The notes: generated by a model not told the origin, from the letters alone. A DNA stretch of 64,000 bases from an uncultured Ruminococcus sp. (GCA_902794395.1 CADBHB010000002.1:1-64000), one strand, 5' to 3'; counted from the stretch's first letter, positions 44,170-53,363 are shown. Numbers and translations: made by a program.

Positions 44170-44642
44170 TGTGCCGCCTCCCTTAACTCCTTCAATATCC
44201 TCTTTGTCTTGTCGGGCGTAAGACTGCCGTAGGTGTCCTCGTTTATCATCATCACCGGTGAAAGCGAGCAGCAGCCCAGACAGGCTACGCATTTAAGCGA
44301 GAACAAGCCGTCCTCGGTGGTCTGCCCGTCGTCGATGCCCAGCTCATCCTTTATCGTCTGCAGAATAAGCTCCGATGAGTTGACGTGGCAGGCGGTGCCC
44401 TGACAGAGCATGATGAGATACTTTCCTACGGGCTCAAAGCGGAACTGCGTATAAAAGGTGCCCACGCCCATGATCTCCGAGGCGGCGATACCCGTCTTTT
44501 CCGATATAAGCTCGATCGCCTCCTTGGGCAGATAGCCGTATATCTCCTGCGTGTGCTGCAAAATAGTGATAAGGCTTCCCCTGACGGGAGCGTACTCCTC
44601 CAACACGCCGTCCAAAAGGGACAAATCGATTTCTTTTTCCAT
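44166..44642 (-). CDS. NuoE-like [2Fe-2S] subunit (StnA-like)
   Basis: 158 residues with the [2Fe-2S] cysteines in LCQGTACHVNS and CVACLGCCSLSP. First gene of the three-gene complex operon; it overlaps the NuoF-like start by four bases. GGAGG lies upstream of the ATG. Paralogue of hndA. Confidence 0.88.
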   Translation of the reverse strand: MEKEIDLSLLDGVLEEYAPVRGSLITILQHTQEIYGYLPKEAIELISEKTGIAASEIMGVGTFYTQFRFEPVGKYLIMLCQGTACHVNSSELILQTIKDELGIDDGQTTEDGLFSLKCVACLGCCSLSPVMMINEDTYGSLTPDKTKRILKELREAAQ

Positions 44643-44692
44643 GAATATCCTCCGTTTTTTTAATTTCTTTCTTCGTTTCCTATATGCGGCGA

Positions 44693-44732
44693 AAGCGCAC
44701 TCCCGCTTCTGATGAAAAAGGAGAGTGCGCTT
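44693..44732. terminator. Hairpin after gdhA
   Basis: AAGCGCACTC (44693-44702) pairs with GAGTGCGCTT (44723-44732). It lacks a T-run on the minus strand, so it is only a fair terminator for gdhA. Confidence 0.5.
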
Positions 44733-44750
44733 GATATATTATTGCTGTTA

Positions 44751-46130
<1,380 letters not shown>

Positions 46131-46138
46131 TCAAAACG

Positions 46139-46186
46139 CAAAAAAAGACAAGGGTGCCTCAGACTTTTCTGTCTGAGACACCCTTG
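46139..46186 (-). terminator. Attenuator-like hairpin in the gdhA leader
   Basis: On the minus strand CAAGGGTG-T-CTCAGAC pairs with GTCTGAG-G-CACCCTTG around the loop AGAAAA, followed by TCTTTTTTT. It begins about ten bases after the expected transcription start and ends about 40 bases before the start codon, so it would stop gdhA transcription unless read through. Confidence 0.8.
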
Positions 46187-46200
46187 CCTCAATATCCCGC

Positions 46201-46229
46201 ATTATACGCCCTTATGCTCCGTTTGTCAA
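46201..46229 (-). promoter_or_regulatory. Consensus promoter of gdhA
   Basis: On the minus strand TTGACA (46229-46224), 17-bp spacer, TATAAT (46206-46201): both hexamers are perfect. Confidence 0.9.
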
Positions 46230-46361
46230 GACAATAATCAAAATTTGGCAAAAACTGTTATGATTTGTCATTCAGCCGCCCGGGTTTTTGCAGGATATGC
46301 CGCCTTTTTACGGCGCAACCGTATTATCCGAAATGCCCCTCGCCCGCAGCCCCATTTGTGC

Positions 46362-46390
46362 TTGACACGCGCGGGCAAAGGTACTATAAT
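46362..46390 (+). promoter_or_regulatory. Consensus promoter of a candidate small RNA
   Basis: TTGACA (46362-46367), 17-bp spacer, TATAAT (46385-46390), perfect hexamers, with no start codon and ribosome site downstream. Confidence 0.8.
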
Positions 46391-46396
46391 GAAAAC

Positions 46397-46556
46397 AGAA
46401 GGCGGTTTTGCAGGACATAAGCCACTTATCAGTGTCACCTGACGAAAAACTTTAGGTTCTGTTCAAATCTTCGATTTGGGAAGAAGGACCCACGCAGAGC
46501 TGATTCGCGATCCGCATAACCATATCGCGCGTTATTGGCTAAAAACTGCAAAAAAA
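46397..46556 (+). ncRNA. Candidate structured RNA, possibly 6S-like
   Basis: About 160 bases between a perfect promoter and the glnA promoter, with no coding frame. The ends can pair (TTTTGCAG 46406-46413 with CTGCAAAA 46546-46553; AGCCA with TGGCT further in). An apical hairpin is closed by GGTTCT/AGGACC (46455-46460 and 46485-46490). On the 3' side a small hairpin CGCGAT ... ATCGCG sits in the open middle. A rod with closed ends, central bubble and a 3'-side bubble hairpin is the plan of 6S RNA, which binds RNA polymerase. Sequence identity with known 6S RNA is not established. No T-run marks its 3' end. Confidence 0.45.
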
Positions 46557-46559
46557 GGA

Positions 46560-46588
46560 TTGACAAAAAACATTTTGTGTGGTAGAGT
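46560..46588 (+). promoter_or_regulatory. Promoter of glnA
   Basis: TTGACA (46560-46565), 17-bp spacer, TAGAGT (46583-46588). The expected start is near 46595, about 240 bases upstream of the glnA start codon. Confidence 0.8.
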
Positions 46589-46598
46589 ATTAACAGAG

Positions 46599-46649
46599 CA
46601 AAGGTGTTCACTTAAGACATAGTCCTAAGTGTCACCTTTTTTGTTTTTT
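46599..46649 (+). terminator. Attenuator-like hairpin 1 in the glnA leader
   Basis: AAAGGTG-TT-CACTTA-A-GAC pairs with GTC-C-TAAGTG-T-CACCTTT, followed by TTTGTTTTTT. It starts within ten bases of the expected transcription start, as in gdhA, and shares its lower stem design (GGTG/CACC with a small internal loop). Confidence 0.8.
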
Positions 46650-46711
46650 ACCCAAGCCATCGGCTTGCCCGAAACGCAAAGGCTGCATTTAAGACAGATT
46701 ATTATGATGAA

Positions 46712-46760
46712 CAAAGGCGTTCATTTAGGATTTGATCCTGAATGTCGCCTTTTATTTTTT
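46712..46760 (+). terminator. Attenuator-like hairpin 2 in the glnA leader
   Basis: AAAGGCG-TT-CATTTAGGAT pairs with ATCCTGAATG-T-CGCCTTT, followed by TATTTTTT. It is similar in sequence to hairpin 1 about 113 bases upstream, giving a tandem arrangement before glnA. Confidence 0.78.
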
Positions 46761-46832
46761 CGGCAGCAACAGGTCGCAGGGCAAAAACGACGCTTTTGTA
46801 TTTCTCTGCCGAACAGGAAACGGGGTAGAAAA

Positions 46833-48068
46833 ATGAAACAATCGGAAAGGGAACTGATGACATACATCGAGGAAGAAGATGTAAGATTCATTCGATTGAC
46901 ATTCTGCGATATTTACGGTGTGCTGAAAAACATTTCCGTTCAGCGCAGCGAATTACCCAGGGCGTTTGAAAAAGGGATAGGGATAGACGCTTCCTATATC
47001 TCGGGCTTTGGCGGAGATTACGGCAAGGACATTTGGCTTCACCCGGAAACCGACACGATCTCGGTGCTTCCGTGGAGACCCGAGCACGGCAAGGTAGTGC
47101 GGATGTTCTGCACGCTGACCTACGCCGACGGAAAACCCGTTGACACCGACACGCGCGCTCTGCTGCGCCAGGCGGTAAGGTACGCGGAAACCAAGGGATA
47201 CCGTTTCAATTTCAAATCCGAAATGCAGTTTTATCTGTTCAAAACAGATGACAAGGGCGTAAGCACAGGTATACCTTACGACCGCGCGGGCTATATGGAT
47301 ATTGCTCCTCTTGACAAGGGCGAGAACGTCCGCCGCGAGATATGCCTGACGCTTGAGCAGATGGGGATAAAGCCCGAAAGCTCTCACCACGAGGCGGGTC
47401 CCGGACAGAACGAAATAGATTTTCAATACTCCGATCCCATCACCGCTGCCGATAACACCGTCACCTTTCTCAGCGTTGTAAGGACTTTGGCAGCGCGCAA
47501 CGGTCTTTACGCGGACTTTTCACCTAAGCCGCTCAAGGATAAGGCAGGCTCGGCGCTGCACATTTCGGTGTCCGTAAAATCAAAATCCGGCGAGGATGTC
47601 ACCGACAATGCCGTTGCAGGAATTTTGCGACATATAGCCGGCATGACCGTGTTTCTCAATCCTACGGAAGAATCCTTTGACCGCTTCGGTCACCACAAAG
47701 CTCCCAAATACATCACATGGTCCGAAAACAACCGCGCTCAACTGGTTTCCGTCAGGCGGACCGAAACCGGAAAACGCTGCGCTCAGCTGCGTTCTCCCGA
47801 TCCCGGGGCAAACCCGTATTTGGCGTTCACGCTGATGATATACGCGATGCTGGACGGGATAGAAGATAAAACCGCCCTTCCGCGACCCGTTGACGAGGAT
47901 GTACTGCAAATGCAGGACGAAGCCAAGGAAGAACCCCTGAGACTTCCCGACAGCCTTGAAAAAGCGCGCATAGAAGCGAAAAGATCTTCTCTTGTCAAAC
48001 AATTCATACCGGCGGCTGTGACCGAGGTCTACTGCGCCGATCAAAAATCATTTGCGAAAGCGAGATGA
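46833..48068 (+). CDS. glnA: Glutamine synthetase type I (short form)
   Basis: 411 residues. It makes glutamine from glutamate and ammonia. The N-terminal beta-grasp has FIRLTFCDIYGVLKNI. Catalytic residues lie in SHHEAGPGQNEIDF; KPLKDKAGSALHISVS replaces the usual KPLxxxNGSGMHxHxS; the C-terminal part has YITWSENNRAQLVSVR and RSPDPGANPYLAF. It is 30 residues shorter than typical GSI-alpha and more divergent around the ammonium and ATP loops. The ATG at 46833 is chosen because upstream frame codons run through the leader hairpins. The ribosome site is weak (GGGG). Followed by the ANTAR gene, as in the clostridial glnA-nitR arrangement. Confidence 0.88.
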   Translation: MKQSERELMTYIEEEDVRFIRLTFCDIYGVLKNISVQRSELPRAFEKGIGIDASYISGFGGDYGKDIWLHPETDTISVLPWRPEHGKVVRMFCTLTYADGKPVDTDTRALLRQAVRYAETKGYRFNFKSEMQFYLFKTDDKGVSTGIPYDRAGYMDIAPLDKGENVRREICLTLEQMGIKPESSHHEAGPGQNEIDFQYSDPITAADNTVTFLSVVRTLAARNGLYADFSPKPLKDKAGSALHISVSVKSKSGEDVTDNAVAGILRHIAGMTVFLNPTEESFDRFGHHKAPKYITWSENNRAQLVSVRRTETGKRCAQLRSPDPGANPYLAFTLMIYAMLDGIEDKTALPRPVDEDVLQMQDEAKEEPLRLPDSLEKARIEAKRSSLVKQFIPAAVTEVYCADQKSFAKAR

Positions 48069-48139
48069 CTGCCGGCACCGTTAAGCGTACAATCCAGTAG
48101 TGTTTTAAGCTGCATATTTCATAGAGAGGAGTGCGGATT

Positions 48140-48724
48140 TTGAGTTATGCGGAACGACATTACAGAATGCTATTGGTTTCAACCGGAGAGAGATTCATTC
48201 AAGAGATCAACAATCTTTTGCAGGGCGATCAATTTCAAAAAGACAACTCCCGCAACGCGTCGGACGCACGCTGCAAGCTGCTCGAAAATCCGTATGATAT
48301 AGTAATCGTAAACGCGCCCCTGACGGATGAATTCGGTTCACGCCTATGTATGGACGCCAGCCGCAACAACGGAACTATCGCTGTTATCTTTGCCGCTAAC
48401 GATACCTTTGAAGAAATATACGCAAAAGAATCGGTCCAGGGCGTGTTTGTCGTGCGCAAGCCGACCTCCAGAAGCCTTATTTCTCAAGCGCTTTCCCTTA
48501 CCGTGTGCGCGCGCGAGCGTCTGCGCATCTTGGAAAACAAAGCGGTAAAAGCAGAAAGCAAGCTGGATGATTTTCGTATAGTTAACAAAGCCAAATGGCT
48601 GTTGATAGAGCATGAGGACATGAGCGAGGCCGACGCTCACAGATATGTTGAAAAATCGGCTATGGACGCAGGCATAACCAAAAGGCTTGCCGCTCAGATA
48701 ATTATTGATACATACCTTAAGTAA
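48140..48724 (+). CDS. nitR: ANTAR-domain antiterminator (NitR-like) with degenerate receiver
   Basis: About 194 residues. Residues 1-115 have a response-regulator-like fold; the site of the phosphorylated Asp reads DIVIVNAPLTDEFG, with Asn in place of Asp, so control by phosphorylation is unlikely. The C-terminal ANTAR domain (about 125-194) has KAKWLLIEHEDMSEADAHRYVEKSAMDAG, a three-helix RNA-binding unit that prevents transcription termination. The start is placed at TTG 48140, eight bases after AGAGGAG; the GTG at 48131 overlaps that site. The glnA-ANTAR gene order is known in Clostridium, where the protein antiterminates glnA. Confidence 0.88.
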   Translation: MSYAERHYRMLLVSTGERFIQEINNLLQGDQFQKDNSRNASDARCKLLENPYDIVIVNAPLTDEFGSRLCMDASRNNGTIAVIFAANDTFEEIYAKESVQGVFVVRKPTSRSLISQALSLTVCARERLRILENKAVKAESKLDDFRIVNKAKWLLIEHEDMSEADAHRYVEKSAMDAGITKRLAAQIIIDTYLK

Positions 48725-48816
48725 AGATATTACTCTCTTTTCCATGCAGGGTTTGATCTGCCAAAAAACTTCCCTGCTCCCCAAATTTGCTATCCAACCG
48801 GATAGGTTAACGTATG

Positions 48817-48867
48817 ACAACGCAATGGCGTACTCTCCTTCGGGTGAGTGCGTCATTGTGTTTTTTG
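48817..48867 (+). terminator. Terminator of the glnA-nitR operon
   Basis: ACAACGCAATG-G-CG-T-ACTC pairs around a TTCG loop with GAGT-G-CG-T-CATTGTG, followed by TTTTTT. The pattern of small internal loops resembles the leader hairpins. Confidence 0.8.
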
Positions 48868-48982
48868 CGCTTTTTTTGACAAACAAAACTCCGCCGAACC
48901 GCAAAGTCTTTATCAGAGGCTGTTCCCGTTGTCGGCAAATCCCGCGTTTACGTCTTTCGGCTTTTGGCGGCGCACCGTTTTA

Positions 48983-49011
48983 TTGACAATAAACAAAAAA
49001 TATGATAATAT
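48983..49011 (+). promoter_or_regulatory. Promoter of the YwaF-like gene
   Basis: TTGACA (48983-48988), 17-bp spacer, TAATAT (49006-49011). Confidence 0.75.
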
Positions 49012-49063
49012 TTTTGTAATATAATGTCATATGACAAATACGATGAAGCAAAGGAAGTGTACT

Positions 49064-49882
49064 ATGAATCCGCTTGAACATGTTCTCTATTTCTTGTCCG
49101 CTCAGATGGAACGCCCCTACGGCTACGGCACCTTTCACCTGATATGCTTGGTCACGGTGGCGGCTGTCACGGCAGCCCTGTGCCTGATTTTTCGCAAGGC
49201 GTCCGCAAAAACGGAAAGGGTGCTGCTGATGTCTGTCTGGGGTCTGCTGATAACGCTGGAGATATACAAGCAGCTTGTGTTTGCAGTCCACTTTGAGGAC
49301 ACCGTTTACTGGAAGTACCGCTGGGACTCATTTCCGTTCCAGTTCTGCTCGTCTCCGCATTATCTGCTGCCGCTGGCGGCGCTGCCGAAAAACGAGCGCT
49401 TCCGCGACGTAGTGCGCGTATTCTTCGCCTCGTTTTCCCTGTTTGCGGGACTTGCGGTGATGTTTTATCCCGACGACGTGTTCTCTACCTACATCGGCAT
49501 CAGCTTCCAGACCATGATACATCACGGAGCTATGGTGGCGATAGGCGTATTTCTCGGCGGAAGACTGCTCAATGAGGGCAAAATGACCCTGCCGCGCTTT
49601 CTCAAGGCGGCAGCGATGTTCGCGTCGCTGGTGTTGATAGCGCTGGTGTTCAACCTCTGTGCCCCGGCCGTGACCGACATGACCTTCAATATGTTCTTCA
49701 TCGGTCCGCATTTCCCCTGTCAGCTGGTCATCCTCGACATGATCTATGTCAACGTCCCCTATCCCCTGTTTTTGATGATATACACCCTCGGGTTCATCGG
49801 CGTATCGTTCCTGGTGTTTTGTTTGCAGCTGGTTTTGCGTCCCGCCTGGTACAAATCTCTCAGGTCGCGCAGGAACGCCTAG
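49064..49882 (+). CDS. YwaF/TIGR02206-like membrane protein
   Basis: 272 residues, seven hydrophobic segments. The motif YWKYRWDSFPFQFCSSPHYLLPL and later PFFIGPHFPCQ-like and NVPYPLF regions match the YwaF (TIGR02206, TMEM164-like) family. No proven function; the human relative TMEM164 is linked to lipid acyl transfer. The start at 49064 has GGAAG upstream, unlike the ATG at 49031. Single gene. Confidence 0.75.
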   Translation: MNPLEHVLYFLSAQMERPYGYGTFHLICLVTVAAVTAALCLIFRKASAKTERVLLMSVWGLLITLEIYKQLVFAVHFEDTVYWKYRWDSFPFQFCSSPHYLLPLAALPKNERFRDVVRVFFASFSLFAGLAVMFYPDDVFSTYIGISFQTMIHHGAMVAIGVFLGGRLLNEGKMTLPRFLKAAAMFASLVLIALVFNLCAPAVTDMTFNMFFIGPHFPCQLVILDMIYVNVPYPLFLMIYTLGFIGVSFLVFCLQLVLRPAWYKSLRSRRNA

Positions 49883-49898
49883 CATTTTGTACGGTTTT

Positions 49899-49927
49899 TA
49901 TTGACATTTTGCGAGAATTATGATACT
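49899..49927 (+). promoter_or_regulatory. Promoter of yegP with palindrome at the -10
   Basis: TTGACA (49899-49904), 17-bp spacer, TACTAT (49922-49927). ATACTA-TTGCGG-TAGTAT (49921-49938) is an inverted repeat over the -10 and may be an operator. Confidence 0.65.
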
Positions 49928-49989
49928 ATTGCGGTAGTATAGTATTGCTGTACCATAATATTTATCTATGTTCCAAAGGAGGATGTTCA

Positions 49990-50364
49990 ATGGGCAAATT
50001 TGTTATGAAGAGCACCGCCAACGGCGGCTTCAAGTTCGACCTCAAGGCGGGCAACGGCGAGATAATCGCTTCGTCGCAGATTTACAAATCCGAGGCTTCC
50101 TGCAAAGCGGGCATCGAGAGCGTAAGGACCAACTGCGCCGCCGCTGTGGAAGATCAGACGGTCGAGGGCTTTGAGACTCTCAAACACCCCAAATATGAGG
50201 TTTACACCGACAAGGCGGGCGAGTTCCGCTTCCGCTTAAAGGCGAAAAACGGCGAGATAATCGCCACCTCCGAGGGCTACAAGGCAAAGGCGAGCGCTAT
50301 GAACGGCATCCAGAGCATCGGCAAAAACGCCCCCGACGCAAAGGTAGAGGTCCAGGAGGCGTAA
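49990..50364 (+). CDS. YegP-family (DUF1508) tandem-repeat protein
   Basis: 124 residues made of two similar halves, each with FKFDLKAGNGEIIASSQIYKS or FRFRLKAKNGEIIATSEGYKA and a GI(E/Q)S(V/I) helix. This is the DUF1508/YegP fold, two small alpha-beta units. Function unknown. AGGAGG lies five bases before ATG 49990. It stands alone between a strong promoter and a strong terminator, so it is probably abundant. Confidence 0.88.
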   Translation: MGKFVMKSTANGGFKFDLKAGNGEIIASSQIYKSEASCKAGIESVRTNCAAAVEDQTVEGFETLKHPKYEVYTDKAGEFRFRLKAKNGEIIATSEGYKAKASAMNGIQSIGKNAPDAKVEVQEA

Positions 50365-50381
50365 TACTCTTCGCAGTAATC

Positions 50382-50412
50382 AGCGGCGCACGAAAACGTG
50401 CGCCGCTTTCTT
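50382..50412 (+). terminator. Terminator of yegP
   Basis: GCGGCGCAC (50383-50391) pairs with GTGCGCCGC (50398-50406), then TTTCTTC. Confidence 0.8.
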
Positions 50413-50441
50413 CATCAAAGCGCCGGTGGGCGCTCCGATTC

Positions 50442-50472
50442 AAAAAGCCGACGGCGAACCGTCGGCTTTTGT
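50442..50472. terminator. Bidirectional terminator
   Basis: AAAAGCCGACGG-CGAA-CCGTCGGCTTTT, with T-runs on both strands. It ends the purine permease gene on the minus strand and backs up the yegP terminator. Confidence 0.85.
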
Positions 50473-50489
50473 TATTATGTATTATAGGA

Positions 50490-51890
50490 TCAAACGACAC
50501 CCAGAGCCTGCAGACCTGTGATTACAAACATCAGTATAAACAGACAGCAGATGACATACATAAGGGGATGCACTTCCTTGAACTTGGCTCTTGCAACCTT
50601 AACGAGCACATAGGAGATGAAGCCGAAGGCGATACCGTCGGTGATGGAATAGAAGAACGGCATGCCTACCACGGTGAAGAAGCAGGGGAACGCGATCTCC
50701 AGGTCTGCCCAGTCGATGTCCTTCAAGGCGGAACACATCATAATGCCGACGATGATAAGCACGGGCGCTGTAGCCGAGGTGGGCACAAAGCCGAGCAAGG
50801 GAGAAAGCACCAGAGCGAACGCGAAGCAAAGACCCGTGACGGTGGAGGTCAAGCCGGTCCTGCCGCCTGCCGCGATGCCTGAGGTGGATTCAACATAGGT
50901 GGTAACTGTGGAGGTGCCGAACACCGCGCCCGCGGAGGTCGCGAGGGCGTCTGCCAGCATGGCTCTTTCAATGCCGGGCAGGTTGCCGTTTTCGTCCAGC
51001 AGACCCGCCTTGTCAGCCGCGCCGATAAGGGTGCCGATGGTGTCGAACATATCTACCATAAGCAGGGTGATGAGCACCGCGAGGATAGACGCGATAGGTG
51101 CGGTAAACAGCTCGCCGAAGCCGACGAAGCACTGACCGAACATGGAAAGGTCCACGTGAGGAGTCCAGTTAGTGGGATAGGTAACGCCCATATTGATGCC
51201 CCAGCCGAGCATATCGGAAAACACCTGCAGCACATTGGCGATTATAGCCGTGAGCACCATGCCGATGAAGATGGCGCCGGGGACCTTTTGGATGACCAAA
51301 ACCGTCATCAAAACCAGTCCCACCAAAGACAGGATAATGGTAGGCTGTGTGAAGCTAGCCAGATCGACAGCCGTTGCCGCGCCGTCGCCCTGACCGATAA
51401 CTATACCGGCGTTGCCAAAGCCGATAAGGGCTATGAACAATCCGATACCGGCGGAGATAGCCTTTTTGAGGCTCATGGGTATAGCCTCAACGATAGCCTT
51501 TCTGGCGCCCGTGACTGTCAGCAGAATGAAGAACACGCCGCCGATGAAAACGGCAGCCAATGCCGCAGCCGGAGAAAGCCCGAAGCCGATGCAAAGGGTA
51601 TAAGCGAATACGGCGTTGAGTCCCAGACCCGGAGCCTGAGCCATCGGGTAGTTGGACAGCCAGCCGACAAGCCAGGTGCCGAGCGCCGCGCCTATGCAGG
51701 TAGCGGTGAACACAGCGCTGTCCGCCATCGCTCCCTCATAACCCACCTTGGCAAAGGCAGGGTTGCTTTGACCGATGATGGTAGGGTTCAGAAAGATGAT
51801 ATACGCCATGGTAAAAAAGGTCGTTAAACCGGCGATTATCTCTGTTCTGACGTTTGTTCCATGCTCTTTGAGATGAAATAGTTTTTCCAA
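50490..51890 (-). CDS. NCS2-family purine permease (AzgA/PbuG-like)
   Basis: 466 residues with about 12-14 membrane helices. The N-terminal LKEHGTNVRTEIIAGLTTFFTMAYIIFLNP and the later FIALIGFGNAGIVIGQGDG and TTYVESTSGIAAGGRTGL are typical of the AzgA/PbuG branch, which imports adenine, guanine or hypoxanthine with protons. The start is TTG at 51890, seven bases after AGGAGGG; the longer frame to 51956 has no such site. I see no purine riboswitch in the leader. Confidence 0.88.
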   Translation of the reverse strand: MEKLFHLKEHGTNVRTEIIAGLTTFFTMAYIIFLNPTIIGQSNPAFAKVGYEGAMADSAVFTATCIGAALGTWLVGWLSNYPMAQAPGLGLNAVFAYTLCIGFGLSPAAALAAVFIGGVFFILLTVTGARKAIVEAIPMSLKKAISAGIGLFIALIGFGNAGIVIGQGDGAATAVDLASFTQPTIILSLVGLVLMTVLVIQKVPGAIFIGMVLTAIIANVLQVFSDMLGWGINMGVTYPTNWTPHVDLSMFGQCFVGFGELFTAPIASILAVLITLLMVDMFDTIGTLIGAADKAGLLDENGNLPGIERAMLADALATSAGAVFGTSTVTTYVESTSGIAAGGRTGLTSTVTGLCFAFALVLSPLLGFVPTSATAPVLIIVGIMMCSALKDIDWADLEIAFPCFFTVVGMPFFYSITDGIAFGFISYVLVKVARAKFKEVHPLMYVICCLFILMFVITGLQALGVV

Positions 51891-52025
51891 AGAAATTCCC
51901 TCCTGAAAAGATTTGCGGAAAACAGTCGAAATTTTCCACTCATACATTATATACAAATATCATAGGCTTTTCAATCACTTTTTAGAATTATAGCACATTG
52001 TTACAAAACTGTAAGGTTTACAAAA

Positions 52026-52058
52026 TAATAACAGCCCTCTCCGTCGGAGAAGGCTGTG
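52026..52058 (-). terminator. Terminator of the gpx-ohrR-trxAB operon
   Basis: CAGCC-CTCTCC-GTC-GGAGA-AGGCTG; GTTATTATTTTG follows on the minus strand. Confidence 0.65.
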
Positions 52059-52063
52059 AAAGA

Positions 52064-52966
52064 TTACGCATTAAGATATTTTACCGCCTCGGTGGCGGCT
52101 ACGGCGCCGTCTGCGGTGGCTGTCACAAGCTGGTGCACTTCCTTTCGGCGGTTGTCGCCCGCGACGAACACGCCTGCGGTCCCGGTAAGGCAGTCCTCGG
52201 CGGCTACGGCATAACCCGCGCTGTCAAGCTCGATAAGCGAGGCGAAGTTTTGGTTTTCGGGCACCCTGCCCACCGCTACAAACAGTCCGCTGACTTCCAG
52301 CACGCGAACATTACCCTGCCTGTCGGTCACCTCAACGCTTTGCAGCCGCCTGTCGGCGTTCAGCTTGGTGACGACGCTGTTGAGCACAAACTCCACGTTA
52401 TCGCGCTCGCGCAGCTTTGCCACGCCGGCTTCCTCGCCGCGGAAGGCGTCGCGGCGGTGAACGAGATACACCTTGTCGGCTACATCAGCCAGATAGAGCG
52501 CGTCCTCGATGGCGGTGTTGCCGCCGCCGACCACCGCCACATCCTTTTTGCGGAAGAAGGCACCGTCGCAGGTGGCGCAGTAGGATATGCCCCTGCCGAC
52601 CAGCTTGTCCTCGCCTTCGACCCCCAGCTTGCGGTTTTCGCTGCCGGTGGCGATGATCACCGCCTTTGCCTCGTATTCGTTTTTGGCGGTGATAACGGTT
52701 TTGGTGTCGCCGTTGTCGCGCAGCCCTACCGCCTTTTCAAACTTGAATACCGCGCCCAGCGCCTTTGCCTGCTCATACACCTTGGTGGCGAAATCAAACC
52801 CCGAGATATGCGCCGCGACGGGATAATTTTCGATGTCGGGAGTGTTGATGATCTGTCCGCCGTAGCTTTTCGCCTCAAGCACAAGCACGCTTTTGGCGGC
52901 GCGGCGGGCGTAGATGGCAGCGGTGAGTCCCGCAGGCCCCGCGCCTATGATAATAATATCGGTCAT
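52064..52966 (-). CDS. trxB: Thioredoxin reductase
   Basis: 300 residues. FAD loop IIGAGPAGLTAAIYA, redox pair in ISYCATCDGAFF, NADPH loop VVGGGNTAIEDALYL, C-terminal FAD site GVFVAGDNRRKE. It reduces thioredoxin with NADPH. The substitution GVFVAGDNRRKE for the usual GDVRxKxxRQ is slight. Five bp after trxA on the same strand, so the pair is coexpressed with a peroxidase and an OhrR-like regulator. Confidence 0.93.
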   Translation of the reverse strand: MTDIIIIGAGPAGLTAAIYARRAAKSVLVLEAKSYGGQIINTPDIENYPVAAHISGFDFATKVYEQAKALGAVFKFEKAVGLRDNGDTKTVITAKNEYEAKAVIIATGSENRKLGVEGEDKLVGRGISYCATCDGAFFRKKDVAVVGGGNTAIEDALYLADVADKVYLVHRRDAFRGEEAGVAKLRERDNVEFVLNSVVTKLNADRRLQSVEVTDRQGNVRVLEVSGLFVAVGRVPENQNFASLIELDSAGYAVAAEDCLTGTAGVFVAGDNRRKEVHQLVTATADGAVAATEAVKYLNA

Positions 52967-52971
52967 AACGT

Positions 52972-53280
52972 TTACCCCAGCATATCCTCAAGCGCTTCAC
53001 GCGGTACCAGACCGATGCTTCTGTCCGCCTCGGCTCCGTTTTTGAAGAGGATGACGCAGGGAATGGAGCTGATGTCGAACTCGTCGGCGAGGTCGGGATT
53101 CTCGTCGATATTGACCGCCGCGACCTTTACGTCGCTTCTGTCGGCGGCGATAGCCTCAAGAGTGGGTCTGAGCATACGGCAGGGGCCGCACCAATCGGCA
53201 TAGAAATCCGCCAGGACCGGAAGGTCGGCGTTGATTATCTCTCTTTCAAAATTGTTTTCGTTTACGGGGATCACTGACAT
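52972..53280 (-). CDS. trxA: Thioredoxin
   Basis: 102 residues. The active site is WCGPC within DFYADWCGPCRML; cis-Pro in SSIPCVILF. The start is at 53280, after AGGAAG; the longer frame (to 53367) enters the regulator gene. It passes electrons from TrxB, probably also to the peroxidase upstream. Confidence 0.94.
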   Translation of the reverse strand: MSVIPVNENNFEREIINADLPVLADFYADWCGPCRMLRPTLEAIAADRSDVKVAAVNIDENPDLADEFDISSIPCVILFKNGAEADRSIGLVPREALEDMLG

Positions 53281-53363
53281 AATAAACTTCCTTTCATTAC
53301 AGTTGTTATCGGCGCTGCGGTTTTGCCGTCGGGCGCCGCTCAAAGCGGCAGAGGCAAACCTCA

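Larger units (their letters stand above)
48725..49063. other. Intergenic region with terminator and promoter
   Basis: No coding frame of note. It holds the nitR terminator and the promoter of the YwaF-like gene, with no further structure that I can support. Confidence 0.6.

Noticed and set aside
46599-46760. Classical ANTAR twin hairpins
   Set aside because: The apical loops are three bases (ATA, TTG) in the best fold, not six-base loops with A at 1 and G at 4; so the class is not called, only the attenuators.
51996-52013. Rex-box-like word TTGTTACAAAACTGTAAG
   Set aside because: Only the left half fits; the right half lacks TAACAA and it does not overlap a clear -10.
51891-52015. Purine riboswitch before the permease gene
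   Set aside because: The conserved junction and loop bases of the purine aptamer are not found.
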